Positions 1 through 5,791 of a DNA stretch of 7,019 nucleotides are shown here, one piece after another. The notes under the pieces were generated by a model that worked only from the letters and a program-made list of their open reading frames with translations, was not told where the DNA came from and did no database searches. The first letter of the stretch is position 1, and each line of letters opens with the position of its first letter. This DNA comes from Ktedonobacter racemifer (GTDB taxonomy: Bacteria > Chloroflexota > DTOL01 > JACQYG01). A program made the translations under genes and the position numbers. Location of the stretch: the NCBI GenBank assembly GCA_020723545.1, contig DYIS01000027.1, positions 8,009 through 15,027 of the forward strand, read 5' to 3'.

Positions 1-355
1 CGCCCACCTGGCGGATGATCTTCGCGACGACGTCCAGGTCCAGGGGCGCTCCCAGCCTCTCCTTCAGGGTGCCGCCTTCAACGTACTGCATGACGATGTA
101 AAGGGTGCCGTCGACCTGGCCGAAGTCGAAGACGGTCAGGATGTTGGGGTGTTCCAGCCTGGCAATGGCCCGAGCCTCCCGGTAGAAGCGCTCCATGGCC
201 GTTGGGTCTTGCGCCTGGAAAAAGGGCAGGACCTTGATCGCCACGTAACGGTCCAGGGAGGCCTGATAGGCCTTGTAGACCACGGCCATGCCTCCCCGAC
301 CCAGTTGCTCCACGATGCGGTATTGCCCCAGCGATTTGCCGATCAAGTTGTCCAT
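1..355 (-). CDS. PknB-family serine/threonine protein kinase, N-terminal part (gene runs off the left edge)
   Basis: The first 118 residues of a Hanks-type Ser/Thr kinase are visible; the rest lies beyond position 1. The N-lobe is textbook: glycine-rich loop LGRGGMAVVYKA at residues 18-29, the ATP-anchoring lysine in VAIK (K41), the alpha-C glutamate in FYREARAIARL (E60), the LEHPNIL segment, and a hinge-like IVMQYVEGGTL at about 87-97. The catalytic loop and any PASTA, TPR or membrane segments are outside the window. The opening MDNLIGKSLGQY is typical of this family, which supports the ATG at 355; an AGGA lies 7 bases before it. Such kinases phosphorylate cytoplasmic or division and cell-wall proteins. 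The gene follows the Mth938-domain gene by 88 bp, so it may be co-transcribed or start its own unit. Kinase assignment is very secure; substrate and topology are unknown. Confidence 0.95.
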   Translation of the reverse strand, partial: MDNLIGKSLGQYRIVEQLGRGGMAVVYKAYQASLDRYVAIKVLPFFQAQDPTAMERFYREARAIARLEHPNILTVFDFGQVDGTLYIVMQYVEGGTLKERLGAPLDLDVVAKIIRQVG

Positions 356-376
356 GGCTGCGTCCTGGTTGATCCT

Positions 377-398
377 GGCCCCAAAGCAAGCAGGGGCC
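377..398 (-). other. Stem-loop in the leader of the Ser/Thr kinase gene
   Basis: GGCCCC at 377-382 and GGGGCC at 393-398 form a perfect 6-bp GC stem around a 10-base loop. The element lies 22 bases upstream of the kinase start codon. There is no U tract after it on the minus strand, so it is not a convincing terminator. A second, weaker 5-bp stem (438-442 with 446-450) overlaps the stop codon of the upstream gene. A role in RNA stability or translation is possible but unproven. Confidence 0.3.
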
Positions 399-443
399 TT
401 GGAGCGGTCTTGGAGTTCGGCGGTGCGGAAGACATAAGTGCTA

Positions 444-785
444 TCAGCACGTCAAATGCAAAGCCGCGATCACCCTACCCGCAGGCACGAGCCGGTTGTA
501 TTCCGCGCAGGCCTGGCCGGTGGGGGCCACGATCACTTTAATGCCCCGGGCTCTCAGGCGCTGGATCACCGATTCAGGGACCTCCATCATCCCGGCGCTG
601 CCCGTGCCCACGACCACCACCTGGGGATCCGCGGCCAGGGCATCACTGAGATCTTCCCAGAAGAGCCGGTGGCCCTCCTGACGCCACCAGTGGCCCTGCA
701 CGCGGTCAGGGTAGATGATGACGTCGGCGGTGTAGAGCTTCCCGCCAACCACGAGCCGCCCGAATTCATAGGACTGGATGACCAT
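444..785 (-). CDS. Mth938-domain (DUF498/NDUFAF3-like) small protein
   Basis: This 113-residue protein matches the size and motif order of the Mth938/DUF498 family, whose eukaryotic relative NDUFAF3 helps assemble respiratory complex I. The bacterial function is not established. Visible family features are the start IQSYEFGRLVVGGK, the YPDRVQGHWWRQEGH segment at about 26-39, the signature VVVVGTGSAGMMEVP at 56-70, and VIVAPTGQACAEYNRL at 84-99, ending in a short strand (VIAALHL). There is no signal peptide or membrane segment, so it is expected to be cytoplasmic. It starts 16 bp after the ComEA-like gene; only a weak GAGCGAG precedes the ATG, so it may be translated by coupling. It ends 88 bp before the Ser/Thr kinase gene. 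The family call is firm; the role here is unknown. Confidence 0.88.
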   Translation of the reverse strand: MVIQSYEFGRLVVGGKLYTADVIIYPDRVQGHWWRQEGHRLFWEDLSDALAADPQVVVVGTGSAGMMEVPESVIQRLRARGIKVIVAPTGQACAEYNRLVPAGRVIAALHLTC

Positions 786-801
786 GTCTCGCTCAAGCGG
801 G

Positions 802-1374
802 CTATTGCACGGTGATCAATTCCTTGATCCGCTCGAAAGTAGAGGAGTTGACCAGCTTTTTTTCTTTCAACTCCTCTATCCTTTGGAACGGGCCGTTCTT
901 GTTACGGTGTTCGATGATTCGCTGGGAGGTGGTAGGCCCTATGCCGGGGAGCGAATCCAGCTCGGCCCCCGAGGCGGTGTTGATGTTGATCAGGGCCGGC
1001 GGGCCGGACACGCCAGGGGCACTGAACCCGGCGGTCTCGCCGCGCCGGGGGACGTAGACCTGCTGGCCATCGCTGAGCCTGGCGGCCAGGTTCGGCACCC
1101 TGGACTCATCCGCGTCGGGGGAAATCCCGCCGGCGGCCTCTATGGCGTCTTTTACCCGATCACCTGGCTGTAGTGTATATACGTCGGGCTTGACCACGGC
1201 CCCGTTGACGAAAACCTTGATCGGCCCAGGCCTGGCGGTGGGGGGCCTGGTGGGTATGGGGATCTCCAGCGGCTGGGGTTCAGGCCGACGGAGGACCAGG
1301 ACCACGCTCCCGGCCAGGACCAAGGCCAGGAGAAGAACCAGAATAGGCCCCCGGTACCTTTCCAGCAAGTTCAT
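802..1374 (-). CDS. comEA: ComEA-like DNA-binding protein (membrane anchor + SLBB + helix-hairpin-helix)
   Basis: This 190-residue protein has the full ComEA layout. Residues 11-28 form an N-terminal membrane anchor (ILVLLLALVLAGSVVLVL). A Pro/Arg-rich linker follows at about 31-51, then an SLBB domain at about 52-109 (VFVNGAVVKPDVYTL, then GDRVKDAIEAAGG, ending QQVYVP). After a second linker comes the helix-hairpin-helix domain at about 127-190, with ININTAS, the LPGIGP turn (142-147) and GPF (161-163). In naturally competent bacteria ComEA binds incoming double-stranded DNA outside the membrane and hands it to the ComEC channel. Bacillus ComEA is about the same length. No comEC lies in the window. 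The ATG is supported by GGAGG six bases upstream. Other SLBB-HhH proteins of unknown role exist, so competence is inferred. Confidence 0.9.
   Translation of the reverse strand: MNLLERYRGPILVLLLALVLAGSVVLVLRRPEPQPLEIPIPTRPPTARPGPIKVFVNGAVVKPDVYTLQPGDRVKDAIEAAGGISPDADESRVPNLAARLSDGQQVYVPRRGETAGFSAPGVSGPPALININTASGAELDSLPGIGPTTSQRIIEHRNKNGPFQRIEELKEKKLVNSSTFERIKELITVQ
840..878 (-). repeat. Intragenic 11-bp perfect inverted repeat with A-rich loop, within comEA
   Basis: TAGAGGAGTTG at 840-850 is the exact reverse complement of CAACTCCTCTA at 868-878, leaving a 17-base loop. On the coding strand the loop holds AAAGAAAAAAAG, which includes an in-frame A AAA AAG heptamer (856-862) encoding Lys-Lys. 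A second hairpin, GATCAA-TTCC-TTGATC (814-829), lies just downstream near the stop codon. The segment encodes part of the HhH domain, so it may be partly constrained by protein sequence. Confidence 0.5.
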
Positions 1375-1434
1375 CCTGTGCCTCCACCGCCGTGGCGATT
1401 TCCCATAGGACAGAATCAGTGCTCGGGAGCTGGG

Positions 1435-2850
1435 CTACCTCACCTCTTGACGAAGAGGCTCTGTGTGCACGATCACCCGTTCCACATCGGGCATCTTGTT
1501 CATCAAGCGGCGCTCCACCTCGGTAGAGACCTGGTGGACCTGGGCCATGGACAGCTCCTCATCCAGGGTGCAATGCATGGATACAGCCAGATTGCCGTTG
1601 ACCTTTCTCAAGATGACCGCATGGCAATCCCGCAGACCTGGCACCTCCAGGGCAATGGCTCGGATCTCCCGCACCACCGCTGGCATCCGGGCGGTGACGT
1701 CCTCGCCCTCGACCACTCCGGTATCGCGGGATTCGATATGGGTGTTGAGCTCCACGATGGATGGAATGCCGCTCTTGATGTCTTCCTCCAAGAGGCTGGC
1801 TATCTGGTGGGCTTGTCTCAGGTTCAGGTGCTGGTCCACCTCCAGGTGCAGGTCCACGTGCAATTTGCGGTGGGATTCATGCACCGAGACGTTGTGGACG
1901 TAGAGCTGACGCTTGCCGGCGATGGAGCGGAGGCGGGCGATGATGGATTCCTCCTGGGTCTCAGCCGGGTCCGTGTGCACCACCACGTCCACATTGGGCA
2001 GGAACTCATGGACCTTACGCTCCACCGCCAGGGCCACGGCGTGAGCGGTCTCAAAGGGGATAGTACGGCCTACCGAGATGTTCATGTCTACGAAGGCCTG
2101 GGCGCCCGATCGTCGCACCCGGAGGCGGTCGCATTTCTCGACGCCAGGGATCTGTTCCACCTGGGCGGCGAGGCGGTCCGCCAAACCCTCCGGGGCCCGG
2201 TCCAGCAGCACGTCCACCGTGCGTCTCCCCAGTTGCCAGGTAGCGACGATGACGATGGCGGCCACACCCAGGGCAGCTAACGGGTCGGCCCTGGTCCAGC
2301 CGAAGTGGACGAAGGCCAGGCCCACGATGACCACCAGCGAGCTCAATACGTCGCTGGAGAAGTGCAGGGCATCGGCCTCCAGGGCCTGGCTGCCGTACTT
2401 CCGGGCCACGCGGGAGAGGGCCTGGGCCCGCGATACGTTGATGGCTATAGAGAGCACCATGACGCCAAAGCCCCAGACGTTGGCCTCCACTGGCACCTCA
2501 TACACCAGGAGGCGTCGCAGGGCCTCGTAGATGATCCAGAGGCAGGTGACGAACAGGAGGGCGGTCTCAATGAGGGCGGAGAGGCTCTCCACCTTGCCGT
2601 GGCCGTAGAGGTGCTCCTGGTCCGGTGGCCGGTCCGAGACCCGCACCGCGAAGTAGGTGACGAAGGCAGCCACCAGGTCCAGGGCGGAGTGGACCGCCTC
2701 GGAGATAATGCCCAGGCTGCCGGTGGCGTAGCCCGCGATGAGCTTCACCACGGTCAAAAAAACCGCGGCGGCCACGGAGCTCAGGGCCACGGTCTTTTTT
2801 TCTTGTTCCGCTTGCGTTATGGTCACCGACGTTGGATGTCCCGCTTCCAT
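1435..2850 (-). CDS. Cation diffusion facilitator (CDF) metal efflux transporter with three C-terminal domains
   Basis: This 471-residue proton-coupled metal exporter has six predicted membrane segments (about 22-43, 46-68, 88-110, 123-142, 160-183, 188-207). The metal site reads HxxxD in TM2 (H54, D58) and HxxxD in TM5 (H163, D167), the pattern of zinc-type CDFs; HLYGHGKVESL at 80-90 is a family hallmark. After the usual cytoplasmic domain (about 215-296, ending VVVHTDP) come two more related units: about 305-374 (VHNVSVHESHRKLHVDLHLEVD, ending LNTHIES) and about 388-466 (ending VIVHTEP). Most CDFs have one, at roughly 300 residues in total. All three have histidine-containing strands. A palindromic element abuts the ATG and no clear Shine-Dalgarno is visible; a GTG at codon 9 is an alternative start. 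Zinc specificity is inferred. Confidence 0.93.
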   Translation of the reverse strand: MEAGHPTSVTITQAEQEKKTVALSSVAAAVFLTVVKLIAGYATGSLGIISEAVHSALDLVAAFVTYFAVRVSDRPPDQEHLYGHGKVESLSALIETALLFVTCLWIIYEALRRLLVYEVPVEANVWGFGVMVLSIAINVSRAQALSRVARKYGSQALEADALHFSSDVLSSLVVIVGLAFVHFGWTRADPLAALGVAAIVIVATWQLGRRTVDVLLDRAPEGLADRLAAQVEQIPGVEKCDRLRVRRSGAQAFVDMNISVGRTIPFETAHAVALAVERKVHEFLPNVDVVVHTDPAETQEESIIARLRSIAGKRQLYVHNVSVHESHRKLHVDLHLEVDQHLNLRQAHQIASLLEEDIKSGIPSIVELNTHIESRDTGVVEGEDVTARMPAVVREIRAIALEVPGLRDCHAVILRKVNGNLAVSMHCTLDEELSMAQVHQVSTEVERRLMNKMPDVERVIVHTEPLRQEVR

Positions 2851-2867
2851 TCTTTACTAGTCAAGAA
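2850..2867. promoter_or_regulatory. ACTAGT-centred palindrome, copy 1 (possible operator of the CDF gene)
   Basis: TTCTTTACTAGTCAAGAA is an 18-bp dyad with eight of nine base pairs matching; the only mismatch is the sixth position of each arm. It shares its first base with the first base of the CDF start codon region, so a bound protein would block initiation or elongation there. The same element occurs at 2897-2915 and 3667-3684. Operator function is inferred from symmetry, repetition and placement. Confidence 0.6.
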
Positions 2868-2895
2868 GCGCCTTGCCCCGGAGATTCGGTACTGG

Positions 2896-2916
2896 TTTCT
2901 TTAACTAGTAAAGAAA
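2896..2916. promoter_or_regulatory. ACTAGT-centred palindrome, copy 2 (between kinase and CDF genes)
   Basis: The core TTCTTTAACTAGTAAAGAA lies at 2897-2915. It has one more A than the other copies, which makes a perfect 8-bp inverted repeat (2896-2903 with 2909-2916) around a 5-base centre. Its ACTAGT core lies 48 bp from that of copy 1. It sits about 20 bp after the BY-kinase stop codon. As RNA it could form an AU-only-type hairpin, but its recurrence upstream of genes favours a protein-binding site. Confidence 0.6.
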
Positions 2917-2935
2917 AATTTGGCCAGGCCGGCCC

Positions 2936-3622
2936 TTATCCCTGGCCGGCGTAATAACGGTACAGGCTGGCCTCCAGCTTCACGTTGTTCAGCACCACGC
3001 CCAGAACGTTGGCGTTCACTTTGTCCAGCAAGAGCTTTGCTCGCCTGGCCAGGTCGCGCTTGGTCTTGCCAGCGTTTACCACCAGCAATACGCCGTCTAC
3101 CTTAGAGGCCAGCACCGCCGCATCGGTCACGGCGATTATTGGTGGGGCATCGAAGAGGACCAGGTCGGCCTGGTCCTTCAGAAACGCGATGATCTCCCCC
3201 ATTCGCCGGGAGCCCAGCAACTCCGATGGGTTGGGCGGCAGCGGCCCGCTGGCCAACAGGCGCAGGTTGGGCACTATCGTATCCTGGATTGAGGCCCCCT
3301 CCATGGGAGCGTTGCCCACCATCATGGAGGTTAGTCCGTTGATATTGCTCAAGCCGAAGAGTTGGTGCTGGCTGGGGCGTCTCAGGTCGCAGTCCGCCAC
3401 CACCGTGCGCAGGCCTGATTGGGCCATGGTCACTGCCAGGTTGGCCAGGACGGTGCTTTTCCCCTCCCCGGGGTCGGTGCTGGTGACCAGGATGGTCTTG
3501 AGCGGCCGGTCCAGGCTGGAAAACTGGATGTTTGTCCTCAGCGTCCGAAAGGCCTCGCTGACCGGCGACCGAGGGTTGGTTACAGTGACCAGGTTCAGCC
3601 TGGGAAGGGGTTCCTCTACCAA
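2936..3622 (-). CDS. CpsD/CapB-type bacterial tyrosine kinase (BY-kinase), stand-alone
   Basis: This 228-residue P-loop ATPase is of the capsule/exopolysaccharide tyrosine-kinase family. Motifs in order: SEAFRTLRTNIQF at 22-34 (adaptor-contacting and oligomerisation helix), Walker A TDPGEGKST at 49-57, Walker A' VVADCDLRRP at 74-83, and Walker B LVLFDAPP at 154-161. The C-terminal tail has only three tyrosines (Y221, Y223, Y224), a short version of the autophosphorylated Tyr cluster. It has no membrane segment, so it depends on a separate membrane activator; the three Wzz-like proteins upstream are candidates. This split arrangement resembles CapA/CapB of Firmicutes rather than fused Wzc. Phosphorylation cycles of such kinases control polymer length and export. 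The start is TTG, supported by a strong AAGGAGG seven bases before it. ParA/MinD-like ATPases are the alternative, but motifs and context favour BY-kinase. Confidence 0.93.
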   Translation of the reverse strand: MVEEPLPRLNLVTVTNPRSPVSEAFRTLRTNIQFSSLDRPLKTILVTSTDPGEGKSTVLANLAVTMAQSGLRTVVADCDLRRPSQHQLFGLSNINGLTSMMVGNAPMEGASIQDTIVPNLRLLASGPLPPNPSELLGSRRMGEIIAFLKDQADLVLFDAPPIIAVTDAAVLASKVDGVLLVVNAGKTKRDLARRAKLLLDKVNANVLGVVLNNVKLEASLYRYYAGQG

Positions 3623-3629
3623 TTGCCTG

Positions 3630-3636
3630 CCTCCTT
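3630..3636 (-). promoter_or_regulatory. Strong Shine-Dalgarno that fixes the TTG start of the BY-kinase
   Basis: AAGGAGG on the minus strand lies seven bases before TTG at 3622-3620. No ATG or GTG in the same frame offers a better site, and the resulting N-terminus aligns with family members. Confidence 0.8.
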
Positions 3637-3666
3637 GAACAGCTAGCTCCTGATGCGAAAGGCAAA

Positions 3667-3684
3667 TTCTTCACTAGTAAAGAA
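3667..3684. promoter_or_regulatory. ACTAGT-centred palindrome, copy 3 (upstream of the BY-kinase gene)
   Basis: TTCTTCACTAGTAAAGAA is an 18-bp dyad with eight of nine pairs matching; the mismatch is at the same sixth arm position as in copy 1. It lies 2 bp after the stop codon of the last wzz gene and 45 bp before the kinase start. This places it where a promoter or operator of the kinase gene would be expected, although I see no convincing -10/-35 pair. Confidence 0.6.
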
Positions 3685-3686
3685 GC

Positions 3687-4343
3687 TCACCCGGACGAAC
3701 TGGGAATGGCTCCCAGCGTGGTCAAGCCCACGTGACGTTCCACGTCCTCGGCGTTCTTCAAGCTGTCGTCCAAATATTCCAGAGCCAAAACCAAAAGGCC
3801 ACCCACGATGAAGCCCAGCAAGGTCCCAGCCAGGGCGTTGACCCTGGTCCTGGGCCGATTGAGTTCCGCGGGAGAAGCGGCGTCGTATATCTCGACACTG
3901 ATGCGATCGCGGGGGTCGATATCCTTGTTGCGGTTATTGTAGCGGTCGGCAAAGGCCTTGGCCCAGGTGTCGGCCACGGCCCGGGCCGTGCCGGCATCGG
4001 GGTCATCCACGCTTAGCTGGATCACGTACTTGCCTTCCTCGGCGCCCACACTGGCCCGGCGCAGGAGGGTCTGTGCCGTGACCGTCAGCCCCCGTTGCTG
4101 GATCACCTCTTCAGCCAGGCTGGGAGCCTGCAGCCGAAGGCTCAACTGCCCCATGATAAGCTTGCCGGCCTCGGTGAGGCCAAAGTCATAGCGCGCCGGC
4201 CGCACCAACAGCTTCACCGTAGAGCGAAACATGGGCGTTTGCAGCTTGCTGGCGACCACGGCTCCAGCACAGGCGCCGGCCGCCACCAGGACAACGATCC
4301 AGCCGCGTTTCGTCAAAAGGTGATAAAGGCTTTTGATATCCAT
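3687..4343 (-). CDS. Wzz/Wzc-N family polysaccharide co-polymerase, third copy
   Basis: This 218-residue inner-membrane protein has TM1 at about 15-32, an extracytoplasmic domain of about 135 residues, the proline-containing ASPAELNRPRTRVN segment at 156-169 and TM2 at about 169-187. It ends in the short cytoplasmic tail LALEYLDDSLKNAEDVERHV, followed by LTTLGAIP. Proteins of this type set chain length and activate the partner BY-kinase through the cytoplasmic tail. The protein aligns without gaps to the neighbour at 4346-5008, with about 120 identities in 218 positions by hand count, marking a tandem duplication. The ATG at 4343 comes 2 bp after the previous stop, and its AGAAGGA ribosome site lies inside the end of the previous gene, so the two are surely one transcript. 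It stands directly before the BY-kinase gene. Its precise polymer is unknown. Confidence 0.9.
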   Translation of the reverse strand: MDIKSLYHLLTKRGWIVVLVAAGACAGAVVASKLQTPMFRSTVKLLVRPARYDFGLTEAGKLIMGQLSLRLQAPSLAEEVIQQRGLTVTAQTLLRRASVGAEEGKYVIQLSVDDPDAGTARAVADTWAKAFADRYNNRNKDIDPRDRISVEIYDAASPAELNRPRTRVNALAGTLLGFIVGGLLVLALEYLDDSLKNAEDVERHVGLTTLGAIPSSSG

Positions 4344-4345
4344 CG

Positions 4346-5008
4346 CTAGTCCTTCTCAACAGCTAACGGGATGGCGCCCAGGGTGGTGAGGCCGACGTAG
4401 CGTTCCACATCCTCCGGGGCTTTCAGGGTATCGTCCAGATACTCCAGGCCGAACACCAGAAAGATGCCCAAAAGCAATCCCCCCAGGGTGCCCACGACCA
4501 CGTTCATGAGCAGCTTCGGGCGATTCAGCTCTGCAGGGGTCGCTTTGTCGTAGATCTCCACGTCCACCCGATCCCGACGGTCCACCTCCAGGCTACGGGC
4601 ATTGTAGCGGTCCACAAACGCCCGAGCCCAGGCGCTGGCGATCGTCTGGGCCCTTTCCGGGTCCGGGTTGTCCACGCTGAGGTTAATGACGTATTTGTCC
4701 TCTTCGTTGGACACTCTGGTGTGGCCCAGGAGAGCCAGGGCTGGCACGTCCAGCCGCAGCCCCTGGCTGACCTCCTCAGCCAGGTTTGGCGACTGCAATT
4801 CCAGGCTAAGCTGCCCCAGGAGGTTTTTGCCGGCCAGGCTAACCCCTAGCTCATACCGCGCCGGCACCACCAGGAGCCTGATGCTGGATCGATAGATGGG
4901 CACCTGCACTCTGGTGAGAGCCACTGCGCCCAATAGGCCGGCCAGGGCCATAAGCACCACGAGCCAGCCACGTTTCATCAATATCGCCGCATAGCTTCTC
5001 AGTTGCAC
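4346..5008 (-). CDS. Wzz/Wzc-N family polysaccharide co-polymerase, second copy
   Basis: This 220-residue paralogue of the next gene has the same layout: TM1 at about 15-32, an extracytoplasmic alpha/beta domain, the ATPAELNRPKLLMN proline segment at 156-169, TM2 at about 169-188, and the tail FGLEYLDDTLKAPEDVERYV followed by LTTLGAIP. The best conserved stretches between the two copies are LQxPxLAEEV (71-80), the DKYVI/GKYVI strand (104-108), RDRxxVEIYD, and the whole tail after TM2. The N-terminal and mid-domain loops (about 84-103) diverge most, which could tune partner or polymer contacts. The start is GTG at 5008, supported by GAGGT eight bases upstream. It follows the first wzz gene by 45 bp and precedes the third by 2 bp. 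Confidence 0.9.
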   Translation of the reverse strand: MQLRSYAAILMKRGWLVVLMALAGLLGAVALTRVQVPIYRSSIRLLVVPARYELGVSLAGKNLLGQLSLELQSPNLAEEVSQGLRLDVPALALLGHTRVSNEEDKYVINLSVDNPDPERAQTIASAWARAFVDRYNARSLEVDRRDRVDVEIYDKATPAELNRPKLLMNVVVGTLGGLLLGIFLVFGLEYLDDTLKAPEDVERYVGLTTLGAIPLAVEKD

Positions 5009-5015
5009 AAGATGT

Positions 5016-5020
5016 ACCTC
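5016..5020 (-). promoter_or_regulatory. Shine-Dalgarno supporting the GTG start of the second wzz gene
   Basis: GAGGT on the minus strand lies eight bases before GTG (5008-5006). The frame upstream of it has no ATG near a family-like N-terminus, so GTG is the likely start. Confidence 0.65.
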
Positions 5021-5053
5021 ATCACCTCTCCGGCATCCCTACCTTCGCGAGAG

Positions 5054-5770
5054 CTACCCCCGCCGGCTTTTGCGGACCAGGAGCCTCTGCCACCAGGAGG
5101 GCCTGGATGGTATCTCTGCCAATATCCTAAACCCCAATGACTCAAGGTCGGCCGAGGTGCGAACGGATTCGTCCAGGTAGTCGAGCAAGAAGGCCAACCC
5201 CACCCCGGCCGCCAATCCCAGTAGCACCCGCAGTGGCAGGTCAAGTTTCTCCTTGAATCCCCCGGAGACCGGGGTCGCAGGGTTCACCTCCAGAACGCTT
5301 ATGGCGGCATTGCTGGAGCCGAGTTGTGCGAAGAAGCGACCGCCCTCCTCCTGAAGCACCGAGGCCACGGCCTGGGCCACCTGGGTAGCCAGGTTGGCGT
5401 CGGCCATGGTAACGGTTATGGTCAGGATGCGATGGAGTTTCTTGGGGCTAGTGGCCCCCGTGATCGCCGCTGGTGGCACCGGGCTCCCTATCCGGCTGCT
5501 CACCGCCTGGGCAAAGCCCTGACTCTTCACCACCTCCGCCAGGTCGTCGGCCAGGTACTCCGCCGTGAGCCACGTGTAATAATTATCGTAGGTATAAAAT
5601 CGGCCCACCCCGGCTTCGGGGCTTATGCCCACCGCCAGCCGCGTGGAGGCCTGATATTGCAGGGTTCGGGTCGGCCTCACCAGGACGCTTGCCACCAGGG
5701 TCAAGAGCGCCAGCCCCAGGACCACCCAGGCCCGGCGCCAAAGGATGTCCCAGTACTGCCTCAGTTCCAT
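5054..5770 (-). CDS. Wzz/Wzc-N family polysaccharide co-polymerase, first and most divergent copy
   Basis: This 238-residue membrane protein starts MELRQYWDILWRRAW, the amphipathic pre-TM segment typical of Wzz proteins. TM1 is at about 15-31, the extracytoplasmic domain at about 32-179 includes the proline-containing EVNPATPVSGG at 161-171, and TM2 is at about 180-198. A basic tail follows (FLLDYLDESVRTSADLESLG, ending WWQRLLVRKSRRG). It differs from the two downstream copies in sequence, has an aromatic patch FYTYDNYYTW at 58-67, and ends with a cationic tail instead of stopping after GAIP. The frame stays open upstream to about 6085, but that part is out of frame with the coiled-coil gene and is spurious. 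ATG at 5770 has an AGGA four bases before it and a promoter just upstream. It is likely the first gene of the polysaccharide-regulation operon. Confidence 0.88.
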   Translation of the reverse strand: MELRQYWDILWRRAWVVLGLALLTLVASVLVRPTRTLQYQASTRLAVGISPEAGVGRFYTYDNYYTWLTAEYLADDLAEVVKSQGFAQAVSSRIGSPVPPAAITGATSPKKLHRILTITVTMADANLATQVAQAVASVLQEEGGRFFAQLGSSNAAISVLEVNPATPVSGGFKEKLDLPLRVLLGLAAGVGLAFLLDYLDESVRTSADLESLGFRILAEIPSRPSWWQRLLVRKSRRG

Positions 5771-5791
5771 TGGGTCCTGCCTTTCGGCGAG

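Noticed and set aside
444..785. Fusion of ComEA to the Mth938-domain protein by -1 frameshift
   Set aside because: The Mth938 gene is in the +1 frame relative to comEA, so a -1 shift does not join them; the gene also has its own ATG.
1378..2280. Long plus-strand open frame (about 300 codons) opposite the CDF gene
   Set aside because: It is the antisense shadow of a firmly identified transporter; it is His/Asp-rich low-complexity sequence as expected from complementing the CDF codons, with no domain and no ribosome site.
2795..2801. A7 run with an A AAA AAG heptamer at the start of the CDF gene as a frameshift site
   Set aside because: It simply encodes Glu-Lys-Lys at residues 17-19, has no flanking stem-loop, and the downstream protein is intact in the zero frame.
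2896..2938. Rho-independent terminator after the BY-kinase gene
   Set aside because: The nearby GGCC-GGCCT-GGCC stem is only 4 bp and the following T-rich run is part of the palindrome, which recurs upstream of genes and is better explained as a protein-binding site.
3102..3674. Alternative minus-strand frame of 190 codons over the BY-kinase gene
   Set aside because: It overlaps a protein with intact Walker A, A' and B motifs and is itself Gly/Pro/Arg-rich without any motif.
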